This document shows positions 46,459 through 58,357 of a DNA stretch of 64,000 nt, piece by piece (position 1 is the first letter of the stretch; each line of letters begins with the position of its first letter). A program made the translations under genes and the position numbers. The DNA is taken from the NCBI GenBank assembly GCA_032871835.1, contig CM065296.1, positions 59,228,186-59,292,185 on the forward strand, read 5' to 3'. Under the pieces are notes generated by a model that saw nothing but the letters and a program-made list of their open reading frames with translations, did no database searches and was not told the origin of the DNA. The stretch comes from Dipteronia dyeriana (lineage: Eukaryota; Streptophyta; Magnoliopsida; Sapindales; Sapindaceae).

Positions 46459-48227
46459 TGTTGGAGTTTATGCCCTAAAGATATAATTTGTAAATGGATT
46501 TATTAAATAAATAAAAGGAAAAGTTCAATACATTCTTGTTGTGTTGTTTATTATATAACTTATGCATAAATTTAACATCCAAGATTGCCGGATGTAATCT
46601 TGAACTGTGTATATGAGTGTCATATACGAAGGGATACAATAAGAGACGTGAAATCTAAAGAGTCCATAGATAGCAAATAAAGCTGGGTACTTTATTTGTG
46701 GTTAATCTAAAGTTGCGGTTCATTCCGTAATGTACGGTGATTCTATCTTGAATCATTCATATGGAGATATGAGAATGGAGGCACCTTGTATGATGTGATC
46801 ATATAGGACTGGGCCATGATCTATATGAATCTCTCACCAATATCCGTTTATCGATGGGATTCATATATATCAACTAATGATGGCTATATGTAAGTGATCT
46901 TAATCCTGAGTGACTTATCGACTCCTTCAGGTTAGATCGTGGTCTTTGATTTACCATGGGTGAGGTCGGATGCAGTTCCCGATCAATATGCTCCGTATGT
47001 TAGGATTGCGATTTGGCTTGTGGCTGGGAAGGTTTGTACACAATAGTGGAATCCATTCCTTCTTGTGAGAAGTAGATGGTAGTTCCTTTAAGGGTTTATT
47101 CGAGGCTTGGACAATATGAGCGCTCTCCTAATTCCGTAAGGAAATAGGATTTATTTATAGAATCAACGGTGCTTAAAGGATATATGTAATTAGAGAGGTA
47201 TAACGAACATTATGACCCAGCTCTAATTATGAACTACTGTGGAGGATCACACCATGTGTAATAGCTATATCGATGGACACCGAGTTGTATCGGTCTGTGT
47301 AAAAGCGTCTACAGTTGAGAGAGTGCAGCTTCGGGTTTTTAGTGGAATAACACCGGAGTTAATAATCAAGGAATATTAATTAAAGAGTTTAATTAATGGT
47401 TCCGAGGATTATTGGAGCTCAAAATACTGTGGGTCCATTAGGTCCCCTTGCTTGCCCGATCGATTTAGGTAACAAGGGTCACGATTAATTAATTGGATTG
47501 TCCAATTAATTGTGTTACGAAAGTGACACGTATATATTTGGGAATTAATTGAATAATGAGATTATTTAATTAATGAATGTTAATAATTAAATTAATTAAA
47601 TAATTAGATTATTTAATTATATTGATAATTATGAATTATGAATTAACTATTAATTGGAGGGTGTTAGTTGATATATGGATTTAAGTGAGGATAAAATAAT
47701 ATGATTATTTTATTTTACTAAATCATTTATCTAAGTATTTGAATTTAAGTTTAATTTTAAAATACTAATTATCACTTTTAATATATTTGATATATTTAAA
47801 AAGGATAATTAAAAGATATATATATAAATTATAACATAAGAGATTGCATTGGATGCAAATTGGTGTGTACATGAAACAATAATCAAATAAGAATTTGCAT
47901 AGGATGCAAATACTTAATAAATATATATAGATATACTCAGAAGCAAGCTAGATATTCATAAGGAAGCTGATTAATACAGACATATATAATTATTGAAGCA
48001 GTGCGTGAATTCAGATTGGTGAAGCAAGTCAAGAAAGTCGTATAAAAATATATATATTTGTCAAAGAAAAAACAAGCAGAGGCGTTGATATATATATATA
48101 TATATAAAGCAAGCAACATTGCGTAGAGATATATTTTTGTGAGCAGCAGTCCGCAAACATTTATATTGTGCAAAGATATTATTTATATATAGATATATAT
48201 ATATATATATACGTGAAAAACGAAGCA

Positions 48228-48263
<36 letters not shown>

Positions 48264-48629
48264 TCATGTTTTTTATGTGTTTTTGAAACACATAGAAGAA
48301 AGAGTTTCTTCAAGTATTTATCTACATCCTCCATTCAAGTTCCTGAGACCGTGACGTGCCCACACGCAGTTACCAATCATGGGATATAACAAGGAAGATC
48401 GAGTGGTTTAGACAGGAGCATATCGAAAAGTGAAGGAGCCTCCAAACGTTGGTAAGTATATCTTCTTTTGATTATATCGATTTCAATTTCCTGTGTTTAC
48501 ATATTGTATGTATTAGTTCCGAAAAATAATTACGATCCAAAGTTCACTGGTCCCAGATACAGATATGATATGTATAAAAATTTTAAAATCTAGTTCCGCA
48601 GCGTGACCGGTGAACGGGGTTCCAACAGT
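46459..48629 (+). repeat. Element D 3' LTR
   Basis: It runs from TGTTGGAGTTTATGCCC to GGTTCCAACA at 48627, followed by GT and then the target duplication. It carries several (TA)n runs (near 48089, 48196 and 48230-48260). The final 250 bp (from 48330) are the part lost from the 5' LTR. Confidence 0.9.
48089..48260. repeat. (TA)n microsatellites in the element D 3' LTR
   Basis: Three separate TA runs of about 9 to 16 units interspersed with unique LTR sequence. They create spurious open frames rich in Tyr and Ile on both strands. Confidence 0.85.
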
Positions 48630-51170
48630 CCATTTGCCAAATCTCTAGGTCTAAAGATGCCGCAATGGATAAAAGTATCCTATTGGATTTAAGCATGGCC
48701 ACAGGAGAGAATGTTTCTTCATAATAGATACCTTCCTTCTGTGTATAACCTTTAGCTACCAATCTAGCTTTAAATGTTTCCACCTTTCCATCCATTCTTC
48801 TTTTCCTCTTGTATACCCACTTGCACCCAATGGGTTTTATCCCTTTGGGCAAGTCTACAAGAGACCAAACTTTGTTTTTGAACATAGATTCAATTTTAGA
48901 TTGCACTGCCTTCTGACAATGGCGACAATCAACATCTTCCATTGCTTCCTTGTACGTATAGGGATCATCGTCGTCCAAAAGATTATATATAGATTCTCCA
49001 GGACCGATGTATCTCTCGGGTTGTCTTACAACCCTCCCACTATGACAAGGTATGGTAGATTGTTGATCTTGTGTTGGTACGGAACTTACAATTGGGCTTG
49101 GTTGTGAAACCTCTTGTGGAATTGTATCTCATAAAAGCTCATTCAGGACAATTATACTTTTAGACGCAAAAATATTCATACAGTCTTTTTCCAGAAATTT
49201 AGCATTTGTCGAAACAAATACTTTAAGATCTGAAGGACTATAAAAATAATATCCTTTTGTTCCTTTTAGATACCCTACAAATACACATGTTTCTAAACGG
49301 GACTCCATCTTTTCTGTCTTTCCTTTTAACACGTGCACATTACATCCAAATATCCTTAAGTGTTGTAAACTAGGCTTTTGTCCGGTCCATAACTCATGTG
49401 GTGTTTTATGAACCGACCTAGATGGTACATCGTTTAGAATGTACATTGTGGGTTGTAAAGCATATCCCCAAAAAGAATTAGGGAGTGTTGAATAACTCAA
49501 CATAGACCTAACCATCTCCAAAAGAGTTATATTTCTCCTTTTTGCCACCCCATTTTGTTGAGGTGTGCCTGATGCAGAAACCAAGAAATTATCCCATTAT
49601 CAATAAGATATTGTTGAAACTCACCAGATAGATATTCTCCACCACGATCAGACCTCAAGATTTTTATACGTTTCTCAAGCTGATATTCCACTTCAGCTTT
49701 AAATGCTTTGAACATGTCAAAAACATCTGACTTATGTCTCATGAGACACACATAACCAAATCTTGAGTGATCATCCGTGAAAGTGATGTAGTACTCATAT
49801 CCACCTCTAGCTTGAATGCTCATAGGTCCACACACATCAGTGTGTATCAATCCTAAATATTCGATGGCTCTTGTGCCTTTGGTCGTAAACGACCTTTTGG
49901 TCATTTTACCTTCCAAACAAGATTTCACTATTTGGTAGATCATCAACCTTTAAGTCACTTAGAGGTCTGTCACTTACCAATCTTTTAATCCTATTAAGGT
50001 TAATATGACCTAGGCGCAAATGCTATAGGTAGGTTTCATCTTTCGATAATTTTACTCTTTTATGATTAGGTTCCGTTGATTCCGTGTCTAACAAGTGAGA
50101 GATATTTCTATGCAAATAGAATAAACCGTTTTGCGATGTACATTTGCAAATAATTTTGTTATTCTTACTAATAATAAAACCTTTTATTAAAAGTAACTGA
50201 ATATCCAAATTTATTTAGACAAGAGACTGAAATTAAATTCCTCTTGAATTGTGGTACATTATAAACGTTCATTAAATCTAAATGCCTATAAGAATCTAAA
50301 TTGATTCTAATATCTCCCACTACACTAGTAGACACCAATGCTCGATTGCCTAAATACAAGTTGAATTCATTCTTATTCAATCCATTCCTTTGACCCTTTT
50401 CACCACAAAGGAAACACTTCCCTTTGATCTTGGTTACTATCTTGGTCTCATTCTAAGAAGGCTGAAGTTGCTTTTTCTTCTGTTGTCTCTTGACCTTCTT
50501 ACGGGTCTTTAAGAGTAGCAACTTACCAAGCATATGAATCTCTTGACTCTTGCTTTTCACAAGGTTTTTTTCTGTGATTTGAACATCTTGCAATAGGCCT
50601 TGCAATAGGCCTTGCAATAGGCCTTGCAAGGTGTATTCCTTATTATTCAAGGTGTAGTCAAACTTGAATTGATCAAAGGAATCCGACAGTGAGTTGACAA
50701 TCATGTCAATTTTGGTCTCACCATCTATCTCAACACCATTTAGTTCAACAATGTTGAGATGTGCTATGACTTTCATCATGTGAGATTTCACACCCTGTCC
50801 AGGTTTCATCCTAAGATTCATAAAAGCAGTCACTGCCTCTCTCATAGTCGTCATAGACCTCATAGCAAATATCTCCTCTAGAGACATCATTATTTCGGCA
50901 GCAGTCTCCATTCCTTCATGTTGCTGTTGCAACACGTCAGAGATGTGGCCATAATGTAACGTACATTTAGCCATCTCATCTAAAGACTTCCACTACTAAT
51001 ACTTATCTCTTTGCTCCTGAGTAGATTCATTAGTTTGGTGGTTAAGGAATAGACATAACGAATTTATGTTTTTCAGCTTGCAATAACAACCCAATTTTCC
51101 TTTTCCATATGACATAATTATCATCAGTTAAAGTATTATCTTTTAGGATGTTGATTAGGAATGAGGTCAT
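48630..51170 (-). pseudogene. Element C gag, protease, integrase and RT start
   Basis: Gag starts at 51170 (MTSFLINILKDN) and meets TAA at 51044-51042, codon 43, the same codon as in element A. Gag core: HISDVLQQQHEGMETAAEIM at about 50945. A 12-bp unit is repeated three times in frame (GLLQ repeats, 50591-50626). The zinc knuckle is cut short (KCFLCGEKGQRN near 50420) and joins directly to the second half of the protease (NKNEFNLYLGN), without Asp-Ser-Gly. GAG-pre-integrase and integrase: 50000-49530 ([28 protein letters not shown]). The end of integrase through the RT start runs 49584-48630, up to LDLEIWQMD, where element D interrupts it. Confidence 0.9.
50591..50626 (-). repeat. In-frame 12-bp triplication in element C gag
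   Basis: CAATAGGCCTTG occurs three times in tandem, coding four residues (Gly-Leu-Leu-Gln) each time on the minus strand. Element A has a single copy at the same place (near 16150). Confidence 0.9.
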
Positions 51171-52569
51171 GATTTCTTTATAATAACAAAATTTATATAA
51201 GTAAATAATCATGATAAAGCACTTTCGAATATTTATCTTGAATTAAATAAAATAATCCAATCGTAAAAATTCAACGGTGATCTAACACCCATAGATGTCA
51301 CGCCTCCTTTGGGAGTTCGCAACATTTATTAGTTGGACTAGGTCTCCCCAAATTGTTAGCATAACAACTAACATTTTCAATTTTAGCCTTGGGATTTTAT
51401 TAGCAAGAAATCTTGGGAGGATATTAATAAACTCACATTCAGTGTGTTACCAAGTTATCGACCTTTAATATAATCCCTCACGAATACCACACGTTTGGGA
51501 GTAGATATCGTTTGAGCTAATTTTCTAGTCTATCCTTGTAAGGAAGTATCTTGCTAAATTCCATTCATGAATACCTCTTGGGAGGTTATTACATAAAACA
51601 TAAAGCTCAACTAAACTTGGAGCCGTAGGTGTTCCAAAACACCTTCTCCCACTCAATTATTTAAGGCGTGTGATCGAATTCCAAAGAATGATTTACCAAG
51701 TTATCTAGATGCCAATTTAGATACCTAAACCATTCTATGCATGTTCATACCAAAAGAGATATATGAGTAACACTCCTATTCTATATGACATGTTATCAAA
51801 CAATGACAAACATTGCAATATTTACAAAAAATATAAATAGCTACAATTTTGGTCCATCATAGAAAAGTAAGTAAATTACATGTCTTGGAATACAAAAAAC
51901 TCCTTTCTTGGTGAACAGGTCTTCACGTGACCTTTGTCATTTGGACTCTCTCGTCTGACTCCCATGGGCTTGCGCACCATTGGCACCTACCCATGGGTGT
52001 GCGCATGCCACAACCCTATAAAGGGCTGCCATGCGCAGTCCATGGCTTCCATAGGGCTGCCGTGCGCAGCCCATGCCACAACAAATGTGGCCGCGTGCTC
52101 TTCGCACACACGTTTGTTGCTACGGCTCGCACGGTCCCAAACTTGTTCCGGTTGCTCCCAATTCTGCAAACCTTCGAGTCTTCGATACTTGAATATATTA
52201 CAAAAGAATTTAAAATAAAAAAATACTGCAGTTTTTTTTATTACAACAAGTGCAGTTTTTTTTAATACAATAAGTGCAGTTTTTTTTTAATTACAAAAAA
52301 AAAAAAAACTTAGCAACTACCAGAAAGGTAATTTTGGCGATAATAGACCACCATTTTTGTTACAATCCCAAACAAAAATAAATTGAAATTCTAGGACCAA
52401 AATTGAGCAATAACATACCGCATATAAAACATATATATATATCCATACATTCCAATGTAAATATATATGCGAATACCTAGAGTGTCATCTCTTTCTAAAA
52501 CATGCATATATACAATAAAAAGAAAAAGATTCACGAAAACATAAATCAATTAATCAAGGGTACAACCAG
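51171..52569 (-). other. Element C untranslated leader
   Basis: Aligns with the leader of element A (16702-18121), including the CATAGATGTCACGCCTCCTT-type repeats near 51290 and the GC-rich island at 51930-52150. A T-rich stretch at 52230-52300 has repeated GTGCAGTTTTTTT. Confidence 0.75.
51987..52169 (-). CDS. Leader ORF of element C, 60 codons, unknown product
   Basis: Opens MQNWEQPEQVWDRASRSNKR and ends near GLWHAHTHG. It aligns with residues of the element A leader ORF (17467-17796) at most positions, with the same orientation and place relative to the primer site. No known domain. It may simply reflect GC-rich sequence without stops. Confidence 0.3.
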   Translation of the reverse strand: MQNWEQPEQVWDRASRSNKRVCEEHAATFVVAWAAHGSPMEAMDCAWQPFIGLWHAHTHG

Positions 52570-52583
52570 GCTCTGATACCAAT
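52570..52583 (-). other. Element C primer-binding site
   Basis: Plus strand GCTCTGATACCAAT, hence TGGTATCAGAGC on the minus strand, complementary to the 3' end of plant initiator tRNA-Met. It abuts the LTR start at 52584. Confidence 0.92.
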
Positions 52584-53276
52584 TGTAGGGAAAATCGGTT
52601 CAAAACGTAACGGAAGCATGAGAAATAAGAAAATTAGGGTTTGTGTATAAATAAATATTTTCCCTTTTAATAACAAGAACCTTAACCCTAGATTAATTGA
52701 TGTATATAAAATGTATCGTACTTTTTTTTTCATGATGATTAAACTAAATTGAATCCACAAGATCTTCCAATCCAATCACGAATGTGAATCACCAAGGAGC
52801 GTGGGCTCTCTTTCTTTAAATTGTATACCTGATGATGGAAACAAATAAAATCTTCTTCTTTGTTAGTCACAATAATCCTCCAAGAGAAAAACCAAGAACG
52901 CCCAGTCACTTTTGAATTATCAATCAATTTGATTGAAACTCACGTGAACCTTGATTCGATGTTGTACACAAAACCCTTTTGATGCAAAGGATTCTATTGT
53001 ACTATTGAAAACAAAAATGTTCCCTATTTTCTCTATGCTTGGCCGAATTCTTCAAACAATGAGTTGGACGACGTTTTTTTTATATAATAATAAAACACAA
53101 ATAAAAAACAACTTCTCACACCGAAAATTCATTCTTGGTCGAATTTAATAGGTATTATATATAGGAGACTAAATCCTCTCCTAAGAAGGATTTACTTGGT
53201 GGTTAATAATCATATCCTTAGGTGGATTTACTTGGTGGTTAAGAATCATTTTCACAAAGAAATTCTTTCCTACACC
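52584..53276 (-). repeat. Element C 5' LTR, part 1
   Basis: Begins TGTAGGGAAAATCGG. Its end is ACACC at 53272-53276, the target duplication of the solo LTR that interrupts it. Confidence 0.92.
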
Positions 53277-55235
53277 TGATGGAACCCCGTTCACCGATCA
53301 CGCAACGGAAATGAGTTTTAAATTTTTTTATACAGATCGTAATCTGTATCTGGGACCAGTGAATTTTTTATCGTAATTATTTTCAGAACAAATACATATA
53401 AAAATTATTACACTAATAAAATATATATTTAAATACAGGAAATTGTAATCAATAATAAAAAAGAAAAAATTGAACCATACCAACGTTTGGAGGCTCATTC
53501 ACTTTTCGATTTGCTCCTGATCTGTACAACTGATCTTCCTCGCTATATCCAGGGATTGGTAATTGCGTGTGGGTGTGTCACGAACTCAGGAACTAGAATG
53601 GAGGATGTAGAGAAAAACGAATGAAGAAAATATATCTTCTTAAAAAAAAACTACCTAGAACACCTCTAGTAGTTAAAAAAATAATAATAGTTTTTTCTTT
53701 TCTTTTCTTAGTGCAACAACTTGCACACACTAAAAATAAAAGTTTATTATTTTTTAATGCATTTGACAAAAAACAAAAACAACTTGCTCTTTTTGTCTTT
53801 TGTCAATGTATATATATAAGCTGTGCGTGAAAATGCACAACACATTTTTTTTTAACAATATAAATCACATATATAAAATTTTAAAAACAATCTAATCAAA
53901 TCTAATTTGATTATTAAAAACTTTCAATAAAAATATCTCATATCTTTTATTTGATTTTAATTTTGAATTCAAACTATTTAAATTCAAAAATAAAATATTT
54001 AATTTATTAAAATAAAATAATCACATTATCTTATTTTATTGAAAAATAAATATCAACATACACCCTCCATTTAGTGATTAATAACATAATTAAATATTCT
54101 CATTTAAGTAATTTAATCACCATTATCGATTAATCAAATAATCTCATTATTCAATTAATTTCCGAATAAATACGTGTCACTTTCGTAACACAATTAACTG
54201 GACAATCCAATTAATTAACCGTGACCCTTGTTACATAAATCGATCGGGCTAGCAAGGGGACCTAATGGACCCACATTATTTTGAGCTCCAATAATCCTCA
54301 GAATCATTAATTAAACTCTTTAATTAATATTATTTGATTATTTGCTCCGGTGTTATTCTACTAAAAACCCGAAGCTGCACTCTCTCAACTGCACAAGTTT
54401 TTACACAGACCGATACAACTCGGTGTCCATCGATATAGTTATTACAGATGGTGTGATCCTCCACAACAGTTCATAATTAGAGATGGGTCATAAAATACGT
54501 TATACCTCTCTAATTACATATATTCTTTAAGAACCATTGATTCCCTAATGGACAATAAACACTATTTCCTCACGGAATTAGGAGAGCGCTCATATTGTCC
54601 AAGCCCCGAATCAACCCTTAAGAGAACTACCATCTACTTCTCACAAGAAGGAGTGGATTCCACTATTGTGTACAAACCTTCCTAGCCACAAGCCAAACCG
54701 CAATCCCAACATACAGAGTATATTGATTAGGAAATGCATCTGACCTCACCCATGCTATATCAAAGACCACGATCTAACCTGAAGGAGTTGATAAGACACT
54801 CAGGATTAAGATCACCCATATATAGCCATAATTAGTTGATATATATGAATCTAATCGGTAAACGGATCTTGGTGTGAGATTTATATAGATCATGGCTTAG
54901 TTCTATATGATCACATCATACAAGGTGCCTCCATTCCCATATCTCATATGAATGATTCAGGATAGAATCGCTGTACATTACGGAATGGACCACAGCTATA
55001 GATTAACCCCAAATAAAGTATCCAGCTTTATTTGCTATCTATGGACTCTTTAGATTGCACGTCTCTTACTGTATCCATCCGTATATGACACTCGAGATTA
55101 CATCTGGCAATCCAGGATGTTAATATGTACATAAGTTTATAAAATAAATAACATAATAAAATGAATTGAACATTTCTTTTTATTTACTTCATAAATCCAT
55201 TTACAAGTTACATGTTTAGTGTATAAACCCCAACA
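53277..55235 (-). mobile_element. Family-1 Copia solo LTR in the element C 5' LTR
   Basis: A 1959-bp LTR running TGATGGAACCCCG to TAAACCCCAACA on the plus strand, with perfect duplication ACACC (53272-53276, 55236-55240) and no internal sequence. It is closest in pattern to the element D 3' LTR read in reverse. The uninterrupted target is seen in the element C 3' LTR near 37355. Confidence 0.95.
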
Positions 55236-55240
55236 ACACC

Positions 55241-56197
55241 TAGACTCCTAATCCAAATCAATAGTGTATTTGTAACCATATTAAAGACTTCCTAATTTGA
55301 TTAGATAAATAATTCATTTTATTTATCTACTTATCAAATATAGTCTTTAATATTAATTATACTACCGACAATAGTATAATTTTAGGAGACCATCTCCTAC
55401 TAGGAAAAAGATTTTGACTTTTAATTAAAAAATTAATTAATTTCCATTAAATTAAATAATAAAATAGAAATAATATAATTAAGCTATTCTAAATAGCCTT
55501 GCCGCCCAACACATATATATGGGACATATATTATTTTTCTTATTTTATTAAATCAATTGGACCTTAATAAAAAATTCACATGTGAACTAAACCTATTCTT
55601 ACAAAAAGAAACAAGTTCACATGCCTTAATACAATTCTAAATGGACCCCTAAATTGGTCCGGTAGAATATATCAAGTGATCCATACAAGTTCGTGTGGAT
55701 TGAGAATCTTGACGGGCTATATAAATTTAAGCTCCAATAGACAAAACCCAATCACAATCAACAAATGATTCACTTAGGTCCGATCTATTTAATTTTAGTT
55801 TATTCCACTATAGAACTAAAATTGAACACTTAAATAAAAATAGAATAAGTTGATGTTACTCATTAATACCCTAGACAACCTTATTAGAGAAAGTGTATCC
55901 TCGTGAAAAATATCAGTAATCGCCAAGAGCTCATAGATCGCCTATAGCTCTCCAAGTTACCATATTTACTCATATGATCACATTTTGAACTTGGATATTT
56001 TGACTTGTCCAGAAGCCATGTTTCAATAGACACAATTGAAAACTTAACGTTAAGATTTAATATCCAATACCTTAAAACATCCATATGATGATATTCTACT
56101 CTCATTTCATAAATGGAGCCTTGATGTCCTTATCTATAAATGAAGTTCTCTATCGATTAACAAATGAATACCACCAAACTATCGAGGATAGACTATG
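55241..56197 (-). repeat. Element C 5' LTR, part 2
   Basis: Continues from part 1. It ends at CTATG (56193-56197), the left target duplication of element E. Confidence 0.92.
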
Positions 56198-57133
56198 TGA
56201 TGAGAATTAAGAAGCATCACCAAAGGAATCATTGCATGTTCCAAATGGGCCAATTAAAAGGAGGTAAGAGGATCAAATAAGCATTAAATGATGGGCTGAT
56301 TCTGAGTTGTTAAAGTCCAAATTCGACCCACATGAAGACCAAATCCGGGCTGAACTTCGTGGACCTCTACAAAAAGCATCTGAAGTCAGATTTTCTATTA
56401 TAATATTTTTTTCGGAAAGTCCAAAACAATCTCTACAGATTCTATGAGACCCCGTCCTCCGAAACAGATCACAACAAGTCCAAATTCGGTCATCTATCTT
56501 ATTGCGCGAAGACTTGAGCTGAGCAGTGCGAATTTCAGAATATTTCCTATTTTTTTGGGCGACGTATGGTTGGAGGAGAATCCAATTTCAGTATATTTCC
56601 TACTTTAGCATATTCCCTATTTTATATATATTCCCCAAATAAAGAGTTGATTTGTTTTCCGAATTCAACTTTCCAAATAAGGAACAAATCAACTAGTTGC
56701 TAGTTTTTAGTCTTTTGTTGTTTCCTAAATTTGTTAGCATTTATTTTCCTAAATTGTAAGGCATTAATTGCCTAATATTTATTCTCTTTTAGGTCTTAGA
56801 TATTTTTAGTATAAAATGAACCAATTGATGTAATTTGAGAATAAACTGGAATTGAAATAAATTTGAGAGAATTTTCTCTTTGGTTCTTCATAGAACTTGT
56901 GAACTTATCAAGGTTCTACCTTGTGGCGTTCAAACCTTGACTTATCACTCACCTTCTTTCTTATTCTTGAGTGTGGCGTTTACAACTTTCTTGATACCGT
57001 TGGTTCTTACCTCCTTATAGGTAATGGGTCGCGGTCCGATAATATTCTTGTTTAAAAACTTGAAATTAGAAAACGATCCTTCGTTACCATATATTGGTTC
57101 CGGGTCTCACTGCTCTTGGTGGGGTTCATATCA
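56198..57133 (+). repeat. Element E 5' LTR
   Basis: It has about 20 extra bases near 56485-56510 compared with the 3' LTR. Ends TTCATATCA at 57133. Confidence 0.93.
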
Positions 57134-57134
57134 G

Positions 57135-57150
57135 TTGGTATCAAAGCTTA
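57135..57150 (+). other. Element E primer-binding site
   Basis: TTGGTATCAAAGCTTA two bases after the LTR, one mismatch from the initiator-Met type TGGTATCAGAGC in its first 12 bases. Confidence 0.8.
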
Positions 57151-57260
57151 GGCTTCTAAATCAAGTTTCAAATATATCACGTGATAAAAGTAGAGACTTA
57201 TCTGATGATGCACCAGAAACGATAGATCTCAAGTTTTTGTATAAAGCCATACAAAAAAAC

Positions 57261-57554
57261 ATGGACCGAATGGAGATTAAGATTGGTGAGGTGCATGATC
57301 GGATAGATAAAGTGGAGTCTAGTTCGCAAATGGAGCAGGCAATCAGGGCTCCTAAGGTGGAACGAAGAGAAAGAAACCCACCTAGGAATGACTATGGAGA
57401 TGATCATTGGAATGACCTAGAGGAGGATGATCGCATGTCTAATATGGGTGCAGACAAATTTAGGCGTGGAATGGGAGGTAGAGAAGTTAGGTATGGGAAC
57501 AGAGGAGATAGGTATGAAGAGCTTTTGGTGGTGAGAAGAGCTTTTAGTGCTTAA
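57261..57554 (+). pseudogene. Element E gag stub
   Basis: From the ATG at 57261 the frame reads MDRMEIKIGEVHDRIDKVES, then a basic/acidic Arg-, Gly- and Asp-rich part. This resembles the N-terminal leader of gypsy gag proteins that use the Asp-Gly-Gly-Ser protease. The capsid core and zinc finger that should follow are missing: after RYEEL the sequence passes to the segment just before the protease. A single TAA at 57552-57554 separates it from the protease in the same frame. The open frame extends upstream into the LTR without a convincing start. Confidence 0.75.
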
Positions 57555-57629
57555 GCCAAGAAAGATGATGGGGTACAACGTAACAACATTTTTCACACCC
57601 GCTGCCATGTTAATGATAAGGTATGTAGC

Positions 57630-58139
57630 ATGATCATTGATGGAGGGAGTTGTACTAATGTGGCTAGCACTAATTTTATGGGGAAATTGAATTTACCCAC
57701 CTTGAGGCATCCAAAACCATATAAGCTACAGTGGTTAAATGATAGTGGGGAAATCAAGGTGACTAAACAAGTGTTGGTGACATTTTCAATTGGAAAGTAC
57801 AAAGATGAAGTCCTTTGTGATGTGGTACCAATGAATGCGGGCCATATCCTTTTGGGGAGACCATGGCAGTTCGATAGGCATGTGACACATGATGGGTATA
57901 CCAATAGATACTCCTTTGTACTCAATGAAAAGCCAATCACTCTTGTACCTTTAATCCCAAAACAAGTGTTTGAAGATCAAGTGAGGTTAAGAAAAAAAAG
58001 AGATGTCAAAAAAAAGAGTGAGAGTGAGAGTTCAAAAGAAAGAGAGAGAAAAGAAAAAGAGTCCGAAATAGCAAAAAAAGAAAAAAAAGATGAAAAAGAA
58101 AAAAAGGTTGTTGAGAAAAAAAAGAGAGAAAACAAGTAA
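57630..58139 (+). CDS. Element E retropepsin-type protease domain
   Basis: In frame with the gag stub after one stop. The active-site segment IIDGGSCTNVAS (Asp at codon 3 from 57630) is intact. PYKLQWLNDSGEIKVTKQ and the second conserved part HILLGRPWQFDR follow, the pattern of plant Ty3/gypsy aspartic proteases. The last ~50 residues are a Lys/Glu-rich tail that ends in TAA. A frameshifted remnant, SFYAKESEVNRAIFSNQPM and LPSVIVSHLQ (58139-58300), is the linker that normally leads into RT. It breaks off there. The domain looks intact, but whether it is expressed is unknown. Confidence 0.88.
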   Translation: MIIDGGSCTNVASTNFMGKLNLPTLRHPKPYKLQWLNDSGEIKVTKQVLVTFSIGKYKDEVLCDVVPMNAGHILLGRPWQFDRHVTHDGYTNRYSFVLNEKPITLVPLIPKQVFEDQVRLRKKRDVKKKSESESSKERERKEKESEIAKKEKKDEKEKKVVEKKKRENK

Positions 58140-58343
58140 GTTTTTATGCAAAGGAGAGTGAGGTCAATAGGGCTATATTTTCAAATCAGCCAATGATTGT
58201 ACTTTTGTACAAAGAGACATGTTTTAGTACTAATGGAATTAACCCTTCCTTGCCTAGTGTTATTGTTTCTCATTTGCAAGGCTTGATGAAGTGTCGTAGG
58301 CTATTAACAACATTATGGTGAAGATTCGAGGACGAATCCTTTT

Positions 58344-58357
58344 GAAGAGAAGGGGAA
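58344..58357 (+). other. Element E polypurine tract
   Basis: GAAGAGAAGGGGAA directly before the 3' LTR. Confidence 0.88.

Larger units (their letters stand above)
40093..48629 (+). mobile_element. Element D: family-1 Ty1/Copia retrotransposon inserted in element C pol
   Basis: Plus orientation: 5' LTR remnant 40093-41455, leader, gag-pol 42446-46444, purine tract 46448-46458, 3' LTR 46459-48627. CCATT at 40088-40092 recurs at 48630-48634, after two extra bases (GT) beyond the CCAACA terminus. The host RT sequence reads through across this point. The 5' LTR lacks its last ~800 bp, the primer site and the first part of the leader. Gag-pol has at least six stops and two small tandem duplications that shift frame. 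It is the most complete family-1 internal region in the window. Confidence 0.93.

Noticed and set aside
48061..48389. Open frames rich in Tyr and Ile on both strands
   Set aside because: They are translations of (TA)n microsatellites inside an LTR.
57024..57260. Upstream part of the element E gag frame
   Set aside because: It lies in the LTR and primer site; I take the first gag-like ATG at 57261 as the more likely start.
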